Shown here one piece after another: positions 12,498 through 25,200 of a stretch of 64,000 nt of DNA (the stretch's first letter is position 1; each line of letters begins with the position of its first letter). Position numbers and translations under genes: made by a program. This DNA is from Crotophaga sulcirostris (taxonomy: Eukaryota; Chordata; Aves; Cuculiformes; Crotophagidae), in contig VYZB01000377.1 of the NCBI GenBank assembly GCA_013397455.1, positions 387,449 to 451,448 of the forward strand. Reading direction: 5' to 3'. The notes beneath the pieces are model-generated. The model had not been told where the DNA came from. It worked only from the letters and a program-made list of their open reading frames with translations, and ran no database searches.

Positions 12498-13466
12498 AAC
12501 TGGATAGTACGCTTGACACTAGTGGTCTGTAGCAGAAGGGAAAGAAAACAGCTAAGAATTCTATGTGGAAGTGTTAGACAGTGTTGCAAGTAGAAATTTG
12601 AACCTAAAAGATGTGTTTTAAATACTGATACCCCTGCAGATTCTGAGCAACGTTATGAAGTGGTGAGAATGCCTAACTTTCCCAAGATTTCCCATCCACT
12701 ATTTGTAAATCTCTCCATCTGATTTATTGCCAGGAGAGTGCCAAGAAAATAAATCTTTATTCACCATCTGTCATACCTGCAAGGTGCTTTTGAATTTGAT
12801 AATATCAACTCACAACTTCATCCAGTACATGGGTCATAATGAAACTGAGAACTGAGGACATAAATAGCAAAACTCAGTATTAACTCTTTTTTTTTGTAGT
12901 TTTGACTGGTGATGTTTCAAGTTCTGAGGCTGTTATTTTCCTGAGATGTTTAGGATTAGGAAACAGTAGCATTCTAACTGTATTTGACTCAGTTATGAAT
13001 ACGCTGAATGCAGAGAAAGAGAAAATGTGTAGCTCCGCATAGGAAATCTCATCTGCAGAATCCCATCAGAATATTAAGGGGGGAGAATCTCGTATTCTAT
13101 GGAAAAACTTCACATACTGCAAACCTGTAGATCTCATTTTTTAAGCTGTGTCAACATCCACTGTATCAGGTCAGCTAACAAGAATCATTTTCTGCTTTTC
13201 AATTTTTTTCACAAGACCTTATTAAAGTGCATTCTGTTCAAATTTAATAGAAGAACATTCCTAAAAGGTAGATGAGTTTAAAGAATATTCTGAAGAACAA
13301 GTATTCATTTACAGAGAATAGCTGGATGATGGCATTTTATGATTTTTTGACATTGTAACTCCAGTAAATAGTTTTGCTTCTCACAGAGTTGAGGAGGATG
13401 TTTGTATTCAGCTGACTGTCTAAATAACAGTTGCATCCCAATCTTGCACTTAAAATTTCATGGAAG
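12498..13466. other. Non-coding DNA between CR1 copies
   Basis: AT-rich DNA with no exon or repeat recognised. Confidence 0.45.
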
Positions 13467-14072
13467 CATAGTATCATCATAAAATCCTCGAGATTGGAAA
13501 AATTTTCTAGGATCATGAAGTCCAACTTTCAGCCCAATACCACCATGCCTATTAAATGTCTCAATGTCTTGTAGTGTGGGGCCCTATCCAGTTTGGTGTC
13601 ATCTGCAAACTTACTGAGACAACAGTCAACCCCCTCATCCAGAGCATTGATTAAGGTATTAAACAAGACTCGCCCCAGCACTGATCCCTGGGAAAAACTG
13701 CTTGTGACTGGTTGCCAAGTGGACTTTGTTCACCACAAGTCTCTGGGCTCAGCGATCCAGCCAGATTTTTACCCAGGCAGGTATACACCTGTCTAAGCAA
13801 GGAGCCACCATTCTCTCTAGGAGGAGGTCTTAAAAGGCTTTAGTGAAGTCCAGGTAAACAACTTCCACCGCCTTTCCCACATACACTAGGTGGGTCACCT
13901 GGTCACAGAAGGAGATCAAGTTGGTCAATCTGGACCTGCGCTTCATGAAGCCACGCTGGCTGGGTCTGATCCCCTGGTTGTCCCACACTTGCCTGGTGAG
14001 CACATGCAAGATGAACAACTCCATAATCTTTCCTGGTATCCACGTCAAGCTGACAGGCTTTGATAGCTCTGG
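13467..14072 (-). mobile_element. CR1 LINE with two internal deletions, minus strand
   Basis: The plus strand starts with the antisense tail and 3' UTR (GTCCAACTTTCAGCCCAATA region, to about 13557). It jumps to a small ORF2 piece (13558-13583), then to the antisense of the reverse-transcriptase domain (13585-14072). Compared with the longer copy at 54953-56291, about 0.35-0.4 kb is missing at each of the two junctions. On the minus strand, RT motif A is still readable (VVYLDFTKAF, near 13830-13860), and so is the FADD catalytic box (codons at 13598-13609). Further upstream the fragment ISFCDQVTHLV is visible. It is 5'-truncated and cannot be active. Confidence 0.92.
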
Positions 14073-17000
14073 CTCAGAATAATGAAGCTGTATAGATTCA
14101 TGAGAATTCAAGACACATAGGTTCTTGTCACAGTCACAGTAATTATGAGAAGGTATCTTTGTCTTATACACGGTCTTGGTGATTTCTTACCTTTTCTCTT
14201 AACATTTACATGACAGATTTCCATATTCACAATATGGAAGTTCAGCATTTGTAGTATATTGCAGATGCATTTGTGTTCTAGGATGATGCCAGAGGTAAGT
14301 AGAGTGTCTCAGTAAAGTCCAACTAGATGGCCAAGCACTGCGTTCTCAGAAAGCAGTGTGAAAATGTGAATGCAAACAGTAACCTGCAGAGCTTTAGTTA
14401 GACAGTCTTGCAGCAGTGAATACTGAAGTCAGTCCAATTTGAGTTTACAAATAGGGAATGGACACCTCCAGATCTGCATAGACCTACATATCTTTCTACA
14501 TTACAATATGGTCCAAAATTGAAGCAGGAGACTTGAATGTACCTTGAATGGAGAGTTAGTACACCATAATTATACACATATATATAAGCATTTGTATTTG
14601 TATACATGTGTGTATTTATATACACAAAATACATATATGGTTATAATTTAAAGACAGAGCCTGCATTTTCAATTCTTCTTTCCTGTCTTCTTCCTAGGAT
14701 AGGAAGGTCTCAGTCAATTAGCTCTCAGTAGTCAGAATTATGGGTGGATGAAAATGCTATTTAAATAAAAGAAGAGCTGACGCTTATGGCAGTGGATTTA
14801 AACTAGCAGTCTCAAATTGCCACCTTTGCTAATAGATTTCATATGACCTTGAGCAAACTGTACTTATCCCAGGTGAGTGGTGTTTAAGTTTGCATACAGT
14901 CCTTCTTGTGAAATTTAACTGGACTGCTTTCATAATCAGTGTGAAAAGAACTGTCCGTGAATAGAGATGAGCTTAAACAATTGCTCACAGTTTTCTGGGT
15001 TTTTTTTTAAAGAAAAAGACTAATATTTGATAATATTCTCTTAGTGCAAAATATCTGACTTCCCATCTGCAAAGTATGGAAAAAGCATTTTTTTCTTATC
15101 TTTTTTTTTGTTGTGTTATTTTGTTTTTTACCCAGCCAAATTCTAGTCCTGCTACTTATATCAGCCCAATATATTCCTACACAATTTGAAGGCCTACCAA
15201 AGGAAAAAAGTCCTTACAAGGTCACGTGTTAATTTGAGTGAACTTAGAAAATGTATTTGACAGAGTGACTACTTAATATGAGCGTAAGGATAGACAGTAT
15301 TGTAGTGGAGCCACAACATCTGTATTTACAATTTTAATCCAGTAATACTTCAGTTCTCTCCTGTACAAAATAATGAAATTCCAAAGAACAAGGATTGGTA
15401 AAAGAAAAAACCAACCAAACAAATGAAAAACAGAGCAGAATACACTTAACTTTATTCTTGCAAGTAGATTAACTATCGTGCTGGAGGAATATTTTCATCC
15501 CCCAAACAAAGAAGTGATTCACAAGGGTCTACAGCAGTCATGCTATGAAGAAAATTTCCCGTCAAAAGAATAAGAATGTGTATTTTACTGTATGGAATCT
15601 GATATACATTCTGTAAGAGATCCCTAGGATGACTTCTTTGAAATATTTTGGCCCTGAGTCAACATAAAAATCTATTAAGATTTGCATCTTAATTGAAGGT
15701 TCCCAATATATGTTCTCACTTAACAGGAGGAAAGAGCAGGTTCTCGTAAAAATATTTTGTTATTTTGAAATGGAAATGTCTTTTTCCTTGACACTCTGGA
15801 ACTTTCCCAGAAAAAAAAAAGAAGTAAAAAAAAAAATTGGGAAAACTGTTTCTTAAAGGGATGTGCAGTGATTTTTTGAGTCCAGAGCAGTAGTTAATTT
15901 TGTTATTTCCCTGAGGAGGATGATTTGATGAAGTAGTTCTCGGAGGCAGTTGTAAACCTATTTTGTTTATGACACTACTCATTCTTTCCAAGTTTCCTAA
16001 AGCATGCCTTTTTGACCTGTACACTTGTTCTTTCCTTCATGTGGGTCTTGGAGATATTTGTAATGCACAGTGTACATTTCAGTGGTAGAAAAAGTTGCCA
16101 GTTTCCAGATGAGGAAACATAACAATACTTCATCAGATTATGTCTGGTAAGCATCCAACTCCTGGGGAGATGCAGCTAGCACCATGAAGTAGAAATGAAA
16201 TATTTGTGGTAGCGCTGAAGTGCAACTCCATGAAATATACCCAGTACATAAGAACTAATAGATTCTGTGTAAATATTTGATTCTGGTTGTTTCATCAAAA
16301 GAGAATAAAGAAAAAAATATTTTTCAGAGCATCTTCAGCTGTGAGATGGAGCACTAGAAAGACAGAGTAGGAGAAACAGCTTTTAATGAGCTACCAGAAG
16401 TAATTATTAATTTAAGAAAAATCTAAGTTTTAAAATCTCAGCAAGAAAAATGTTACTATAATATAAATTACAGGAAATGAGGGTGAAGAATAAAAGTCAG
16501 ACAATTCACCATGGTAGACTGGATCATCATTGAATTAATTGATTCGGACTGGGTAAATGTAATAATTTACTTTTGTTGTATGTAATATAAAAAGTCCAGG
16601 AGATTAAATACTCCAGACTAATATTGATAACCCTGATACTGTTTAAGCACTAGAAGATGCAAAAGGGAAATACGTTATGAACAAAAGACTAGATGTGTGT
16701 TACAAAATAATAGATATGTGTTAATGAAGACAAATCGTATAGTATAAGCTTTTCAATTTGATAGTGCCCTTACAATGTTTTTCACTACATAGCAGGATTT
16801 GCTACAGGCTTTGAACAAGTAATTAGATTTTTTAGATTTATTTCCAGGCCAATGTTTTCCCAGGGCTGTGCATTACTTTGTAATGCACTGTTTTGCCCTA
16901 TAACTCTTACCGGGAGAAGAGGTAATTATTTTAGTTCGGTCTGGTATTGGGGTACCAGCATTCCCTGTCTTGCATCTCTTCTGTTACTACTTACTATAAA

Positions 17001-20000
17001 GATTACATCAAACACTTTTAATAGCTTTGGGTTTGATAGCTTCTGCAAGTCTTCATGCTGCATGTTCTGATAACCTTGACTATATATTTGCTTTTATTTC
17101 TGAGACTTTTTCTGCAAAGTGTTTGAATCCATTATTTTATCGACTATGGATATTGTTACATTGGTGATATTGCTAATACCTTCCCTAAGTTGCATTAAAA
17201 AAAATCCTTATGTGGACAAGAATAACAGAAGCAAGCTGGACAGTACCACACTTAGTAGAAACTTTAAAGCAGTATATGTTGCTTCAAAAGTTCTAAGCAT
17301 TTGCATGCCCAAAAGTCAGTCAATGAGAGTCCCAAGGGAATATTTACATGAGAAAAAAAAGAAATTCAATAAAAACAATTCAGTGTGAAGTAAATCAGTC
17401 TGTGAGAGTTTCTTAGATTTCATAGTCAGTTCACATAATTATCATCTTTAGTACTGTCTATAAAAATAAATTAGTTTTAGGCTTTACATGACATAAATAA
17501 TTAAAACTTATATAGACTCCCCCCAGGTCAAAGGTAAGGGTAAATAGTTAGTAGGCTGAAAGAGTGCTCTGGTAATCAGTGGGAAATGGTTTCTGTTTGG
17601 AAAATATAATTATTATTCTTATTGACAAGAAAAAAATGCATATTAAATGAACTTCATTTCATCATTACTGCTGTTAAAGTTATTTTCTCTTTTAAGTTCT
17701 TTTATAGCTACATGGCTGTTTATGTCAAAGTGTTTCTATTTTACCATCTTTTTTTTTCAGCATCCTCCGAGTCATTAAGTGTAATAAGAGGTCTTCTGTT
17801 TTTCCTTTCCTGCTTCCCTGAAGAATATTTATGCCACAAAGTTAGTGCTTTCTGATGTATGTCAGTCTCTGTAGTATACCTTCAGACTTCCAGTAGGTAA
17901 AACCCAGTGTTATTCAGTCTATTCCTATCACATCAGTTTTATAGGAACTTCTCCTCAGGTGACTGTTAAAGGGGCGACTGAATTCAAGATTAACATATTG
18001 ACTTTCAGGGTGCTTAATTTTGCCTGCTGAATAAATTTCTGTCTTATTAACCCCTATCTACTGCGGCAGATTTCCAAATTCTTTACTGGGAATACACTTC
18101 TATTCAGTTACACTTTTAAAAAAAAACCTTTGAGGTTTTTTTTCACCTGAGTCCATGGAAGGCTTTAATGTCATCATATTTAGCATTTGTTGTGCGTGTC
18201 TTTGCCTTTGAATCTCCCAGAAAGCCAATATGAATTAATTAGAATCAAACTATGTACTACTTCCCTTCATCTTTTTCTTACCTTAGCTCTCACACAGGAG
18301 CACATCAGTTTTAATGTTATATGACAGTCCTTTGGGGAATCTGTATTCAAGAACTATTTTCTTACAGTTATTCTTGTATTTCATCCCCCTTTCCCTAGAT
18401 TTAATGTATACTTTCAAGAAACCACAGTAGAACTGTACTATTAGATATATATGCCAGACTCCAACCTGGTTTCCCTTCTAAGGGACAGAAAAATAAATTT
18501 ATTTTATTGAGTTTAAAGAGAAAAGGAATCCTTGCAGTTTGGAAGCATTACTACAAGATTAAGATCAAATTATTTCTCTGTTTTCAGAGGCTACATTAAT
18601 TTCTTGTGCCCTGCTGTATGATGCATACTTTTGGGAAGCAGTACTAGTTATTCACAATCAACTAGAAACACACAGATAAGAAATTATGCTTTTGAGCCCC
18701 ATGATTCTTTTCAGAAAGGGTTGAAAATTAACTGGTTTCTTCAGCAAATTCTGAAATACAATTTTCTTAGCTCTTTTATGTTGCCTTTTTGACTGGAGAC
18801 AATATTTTGTTTTAATCTTCATTGCCAACTTACAGTCTTGTTGTCTGGTGCTATACAGGTAACAAATTCCTTCTTGGCTGCGCTTCAAGAGAGAACAAAG
18901 CAGGAGAATCATTCTGTTCTTAAAGAGGTTTGAGATTATTTTAAAAATAACACCAAGTTCAAACATCTCAATATTTCTATTTTAATATGTGGTATTTTCT
19001 AGTGTAACGCTAAATAACTCAAGCACTGTCAGCTACTGATTCTTCTTTATGAGCTGTATACAGAGAGTGTATTGTAATGTTCATCTTATGTCAAAAGTAT
19101 CTGTAAGTCATTTATAAACAATAGACCTAGTTAGTTTAACATTTCATAGGATGAGTTGGTTACATCTTCTTGCATCTTCAACTAGAAGAGGGACTGAAGT
19201 CAGTAGTGTTCACTAGCCCGGAAGTAACATGTTAAAGGTTATATTCATTATGGCAGACTATGTCAAAAGGCTGGAAGTTACAAATGTCAACTAATTGTGT
19301 GTAAGATTATGACAAAATTAATTAGGGCAAACTGTACTGGTTATGGGTCACTGCAAATGACGTTGCTGGGTAAGTTTAAACAATCATAGAGATAAAGGTG
19401 ACAAAGTGAAAAACTATCAAATAACACTTAATCACCCCTAAATTACTCTGTTCATCCTTCATCTAGATGGGGAGAGTGTCAGCTCTGTAAAACTCCTTCA
19501 AGTAAAGTTCATTTAGTAAAATAAGTTGCATAAAAATTAAACCATTTTCTGACGCCTTTTAAAGATAATAAAGTGCTCTGAAGTTACACTATGTAAGAAG
19601 ATCTCAAGTTATATTATAAATATTCTTTGACAAGAATCATCATTAATATTGTGTTTAAATTAGAAACAGAGTTTTGGAAAACAAAGATTTTTTCTAAAGT
19701 AAAATGAGCAATTCAGAACTGGAAAAAAAATCATTGCATTTCTATGGTTTGGACTAGCTGGCAGTCTTTGATTGTTATGTATTTATGATTTACTGTATAG
19801 AATGGTTTCAATTAAAAACTTAACCTCTCACGGTAGCAAGTAGGATTTTTGGTGATTTCTGAGGGTTTTTGAATACAGAACTCACAGGGAAAGATGTTGA
19901 TAAACCAAATATGTCTAAACCTATAGTGCCACCTTTATCTTTTCCCTTCCCCATCAGAAGGTAGACTGGCTTAGGACTGCTTAGATTTGCATCTGTTGGC

Positions 20001-21832
20001 AAAAGCTCTCTCTCCATGGACTGGGTCTTAAAGTGTCATTACAAAGGGCGAACCAGTGTTGGACTGTGCTCCCACAGAGTGTTTTCTAGAAACAAGAAAG
20101 CATTTCAGTGTTCCCAAACAAAGTCCCTGAGATACATATCTGTCTCTATTCAGATTCTTTTCTTCAAGCCTGGCTTTAATGTTGAAAACCAAAATGTTTT
20201 CTGTAACACTCGGTGAGATTATTTAATCTGCATGTTTTTTTCCCCTCTGATTTTGTAAAGATTTTAAAGCCAGCAACTGGGAAAAATAATGTTTGAGGTT
20301 TTTAGTTTTATCAAGAAATGTCAATCTGACTTTCATCTGATATCTGAGAGTATATTTTTAGCACCAAAAATTATGGGAACATAAGATGGAGTTTCCAGTT
20401 CAAAACTCTCCCTGACTGTTGCAACTAAATCCAGGTTTGAAAGTTTCTGCTGGTAACACAATGTCTAGAATAGTGATTTGCATACTTCAGTCTGATGAGG
20501 ATATTAAGCAGAAAAGATTAAAGCATATGAACAAGATGGTCTGGCAAAAATGTTAAAAGTCACTTCATATCATATGTGCCTTTATATTAGCAAAACAAAA
20601 CAATGAAAATAGCATTCTAAACAAAATGTGGTTTAAAATTAGAAAATTGAATACATGAATAATGCACAAAATTCTGAAGTAGTCTGCAAATGGTTTCAGA
20701 AAACAGTATACAGCAAATACAATAAAAAACAATCAGCAACAAATAATGTCACAATGGGGATATTTACCTATGACAAAAATGTTTGAAAAGGCAAGTCAAA
20801 AAGATTGTAATGAGTCATTTTTTATTAAAATTCTCTTGATATTTATAGCCAGACTTATAAAATTCTAATGAACAAATCAACCATTAATATTTAAAGTAGT
20901 CTTGAAGCATATATTTTTACAAATTCAAGAATTTCGCAGTTCATTTAAGCCTATATTTTTTAATCTCATCTCTGTTACCTTGTCAATAATTTACATTTAT
21001 ACTAGTATTTACTTTGATAATCACTTTATATATGCACTTAATCATTGATACAGCGCGATCAAGTCTTTCATTCTGCCACTTTGATTAGTCCAAATGAGAT
21101 GAAGTGTATAAGTATTAGGGCCTTGATTTTAATTATTATTGCTTTAATCTTTTCATGTCCTTAATCAGGCAAAAGGCTCATTGTCTTCCGTTTAACTGTG
21201 CCCTTTAAGCACTGGTATAGTAAGGTAGCTATGTGAAACAAAGGTCATAACCAAAGTGCTCTCAGAAGATAATTTCAAAAACCCTGCCTATAATTCTCCT
21301 CTCCATCTTTCTATGATATCTGAAGGTTTTCAAAATATTTATTCTATTTTCTGTTTGTTTATCTTTTCCATTCCGCTGTATCTCTTGACCATTTCAGTAT
21401 GGCAAATTACGGTGGCAAGTATTCAAGTTCTAATCATCATTTCAGACAGAGCTATCTTGCTGTATAAATTGTAATGTAAATCATGTTCTGATTAAAAATA
21501 TTCAGTGTTATTCCATCCTTTTTTGCTCTTAGAAACCAGGAATATGTTTTATTTGCGCTGTTCAAGGCAGTTGCAGAGAAAATGAAAGCAGTTGCATGTA
21601 GTTTATCTTATTTAGGAATACATTTTTTTGAAGTGGGTACTAAGTGGAATTTATCTCCAATAGAATGTTATCCATTTTTCTATAAAGCTCTTAAAACATA
21701 AGGAAATAGAACTGTGCGTTAACCTCAAGAGGGTGGTTAGTCTTCATCTTGATTCCAAAGCAACATTAATAACATACATGCAATAAGTTATAGATGGTAA
21801 TCCAACCTACTCTTGAGAATCAGTGTCTTAGC
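14073..21832. other. AT-rich non-coding DNA, no gene seen
   Basis: No repeat family or exon is established over this stretch. Small structures are present. A 9-bp stem with a 3-base loop lies at 14219-14239. An alternating purine-pyrimidine AT/GT tract lies at 14571-14638. An A-tract/T-tract hairpin with a 10-bp stem and TTTGA loop lies at 18119-18143. The longest open frames are 102 codons and resemble nothing. Confidence 0.5.
14571..14638. repeat. Degenerate TA/TG/CA-rich simple repeat
   Basis: Alternating purine-pyrimidine sequence made of tatata, tgtgtg and cacata words, imperfect throughout. It has no coding meaning. Confidence 0.6.
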
Positions 21833-22215
21833 TATTGCTCTTTTCTCTTGTTATGATTAACTCCAGTTTGAGTAATCTAGAGCAAAGACCTTATTTTCTA
21901 GACCTCTGGTTATTTCCAGTACTTTTCTTGGACTGTGTCCGATTTGCTTGCATCAGTCTTGAAGTACAGCATCTAAAATTGACTGTAGTACTGAGTTGAC
22001 CAAAGCAGAAAGAAATAACTTCATATGTTCTTAAGACTCCTTGCCTGTACATTCAGAGAAAAGTTTTTGCCTTTTTCATTACAGCAGGTCACATGTAATC
22101 CATTGTATCCCCCAGATTATTTCCTGAAAAGGTATTGCCTCTTAGATTCTTGGTTTTTTGTCCTGGGTCTGTGTGGTCATTCTGATCTAAATAGGCCAGT
22201 TCCTCTGGCCTAAAT
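21833..22215 (-). mobile_element. Ancient CR1-type LINE fragment, minus strand
   Basis: The plus strand is readable as the antisense of ORF2 of an old amniote CR1. In order it shows CTAGACCTCTGGTTATTTCC (about 21899), GTCTTGAAGTACAGCATCTA (about 21957), AAAATTGACTGTAGTACTGA, TTGCCTTTTTCATTACAGCA (near 22067) and CCCCCAGATTATTTCCTGAA (near 22110). The order matches the family over about 380 bp, but substitutions and small indels are frequent and no coding frame survives. An open frame at 22025-22213 is an accident inside this element. The subfamily is not assigned. Confidence 0.7.
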
Positions 22216-25200
22216 TGTTTATTTACACTTCTCCTTTAATCATTGCTTCTCATTTTTTCAGATAATTTCTCTGATTTGGGCTAATGCAGAAACAGTTCTA
22301 AAAATATTTAAGAAAATTTCTGACGATAAAGTAGTGTAGAAATAAATTTATTTATATAGAGAGGTGTTTGCTAGGAGATTGGATATTCAATCCTAATCAT
22401 GACAGGAGATCAACCTTCCTTGACCTGGTACTGCAGATACAGTACTGGAGTTGTGCAGATAGATTACTTTTGCTTAGCTGTATATGTATGAAAAGTCTAC
22501 TTTACTCTGCCCTCTCTAAATACTTTTTTAGCACTTAGATTGTGCTTCTGCCCTTCAAAAAGATGGGTATGTGATGTGAAAACAGCTCATAGCCTCTGCA
22601 GAATCAATCTCAGTTGACCTATTTCTACAAGAATTTCACTGGAGGGGGGGGAAATTTGGAGTGTGTTAATAATCTTAATTGTCCTTCCTTATCATCGAAG
22701 ATCCCAAATCTTCCTGTCTATCCCTTCCCTGTCCTTGATCCTGAAGTACTCTTGTAGTTTTAACTTATTTGTAGTGATTAATATAATGCTTTTGTTACTG
22801 GCAGTGATGATTAATATTAAATGTGACAGGAAAATATGTTATTCATACAAGTATATTTGCATTTTAAGATTATTTCAGAAGGGAAATGACACCAAATTCG
22901 TTATATGTTAAATTAGTGATTTTAGGTTAAACCAGTGTTGTGCATATACAGTACAAAAAATACAGCTATATTAAAAAAACCCATCCAGAATCTTAATTTA
23001 ATGTGATGTTGATTTTGTGTCAATGAAAGGCAGATTTTACAACTATGTATATGTACTATAGAATTTCCAAGCTCACATTCATTAAAGAATGACCATGAAT
23101 CTACGCGTACAGTTTTTCTGTCTCTTGTAAGGTCTCAATTTATACCAAAACACATCAAACATCTGTGTATTCATCAGTTTCTCTTTACATTTGGAATATC
23201 CCACACATGAACTACAAATATGTTAGTAGGCCTGGAATGGTTAAAAAGGTGATTATGTGCATTTAACTTAAGTTTATCTTAAACCTTAGTGCATGTATTT
23301 TCCTGTGCACAATTATTGTGTGTATTTAGATATTTTCATAATACTCTCAATATTCAAAATTAGAGTTTATGTTGTGATTCAGGGTAAGTATTTAGTCATC
23401 CTAAATTTGAGTTCCAACTTGCGAGTGGTAAAGACTGTTTTAACTTTTTGAATGTGGTTTTAATTTATTTTAGTGGGCTAGAGGCAGCCAAAAGTTATTG
23501 TTACAAAAGGACTTCCAAACATAGGTAACACAGATGGGAGAACTTATTCATTTCAGATATACAGTAAAACTTGGCTAGTGAAATTTCTCTGCCTAGCCAG
23601 TTCTATATTTATTTTCATTTTTTGTAACAGGTGGGTGAACAGAATAACCTGCTCAGTAAATGCTTTTTCCACACGATCTAATTTGGGAAGCCGTCAGAGC
23701 TTCAGAATGTGAAATTAGGCATGTTAACTGGCATAGCCCATCAAGCATAAGGAAGAGCAATAGTATCCTCACTGTTACTGTAGATAATATATTCAAAGCC
23801 TGTCACTTTCTGATCAAAGAATACGTTTGTTCTGATATTGTGCAATCCTATCCATTTAAATTAGCTGCAGGTTTTATACTTTGCTGCATGAGTGCGGGAG
23901 GTATGAAGGGTTCCATGCTACTGAAGGTACCTGCTGCCTTGTCCATCCAGTTACACTAAATAGGATGTGTTAAAATTACAGAATTGTTCTATAAATATAG
24001 AGCCAGTAAAAATTACACTACATAACAAAATAATCATTCTTAAGGAGTTTTAAGAAGTTGAAACTCAGGAAACTGATTTCAGTGTGACATTATTTCCTAA
24101 AATTGACTTTGTAACATTAGGATTTGAGACTCATTTAACTATGGTTAAAAGTAATTATTCAGCATTTAGGAACTAGATTTTTTTTTTAATCTGTGCTGTT
24201 TATTTAGAGTATCAGCAATGGAAATACAACAAAAGGCTTTCTACAGAAGTGTTTTTAAACTTGAAACTTAAAAGCAATAGAAGTTTACTGTCTTAATAAA
24301 TCTGGAAATCTATGGAAACTGCACAAGCATAAATTCTGAAATCTGTGTGTGTAACACGTAAAAAAGAGATTTCCTACTAGCTACTTACACGTATTTATAG
24401 AAGATCCTATTTTAAGAAGGTCTGACTGAGTTTAAAAGTTTCGTTTGGTTTAAAAACATTGGAAGTTAGTATAAGAAACTCCATGTTTTGTAGTTCAAAC
24501 TACAAATATATATGTTTTGAAATAGTATACTGGGGAAAAACTGCTATGAAATTGTAATTGAATTCAAAATTTAAACCTGTATAATGAAAATCACTTTATA
24601 GATGGGCAGTATTAAGAAAATACTTTGTGTAAACTGATGTATTATTTCCATTATATGTTGTATATGAAAAAAAGGAATAGTATAGAACAATTTTCTGTTT
24701 AAGTAAATTATGTAGTTTCTCATTGGTGAGGTTTGGCTAAAGTATAAAATTGATACTTTATTTTGCTACCTGAAACAAAATTAATTCAATAGATTTTGCT
24801 CCTTTTTTGTAAGCAATTTATATCGATGAAAACATTTCTTATAAATTAGGATTTTGGGAAGGTCATATATTTCCATACAACCACATAAACCTGAAATTAG
24901 AAATAAATAGAACCCAGTGTTGTAATCTTACTAAGAAGAAAGCACCTGCTTCAAATTTTAAATCAGAGATAGCAGAATAGCTAAATCAGAGTAGCTCAGT
25001 ATAACGAGATATAATTAATTAATTAACACCAACGAAGCAAGAGCAAACTAGAATGTTAATGTTTGCAAGGTCCTTCAAATTGTCACGTCCCAGATCAAAA
25101 GACATTCTAAGCAGAATAACTGGTATGTGCTTATGTCTTTAAAATAAAATATCTAACTAGCATTTTAAACTATGCTAGTTTTTAAATGTGATTTAGCAGC

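Noticed and set aside
13593..13796. Plus-strand open frame of 67 codons
   Set aside because: It is antisense to the CR1 copy at 13467-14072.
14265..14294. 30-nt open stretch between GCAG and GTAAGT
   Set aside because: The donor is good, but the acceptor lacks a pyrimidine tract. It also follows directly on a small inverted repeat near the end of a CR1 copy.
14841..14870. TGACCTTGAGCAAACTG-type similarity to the core of MIR SINEs
   Set aside because: The similarity covers under 30 bp and no flanking MIR sequence was seen.
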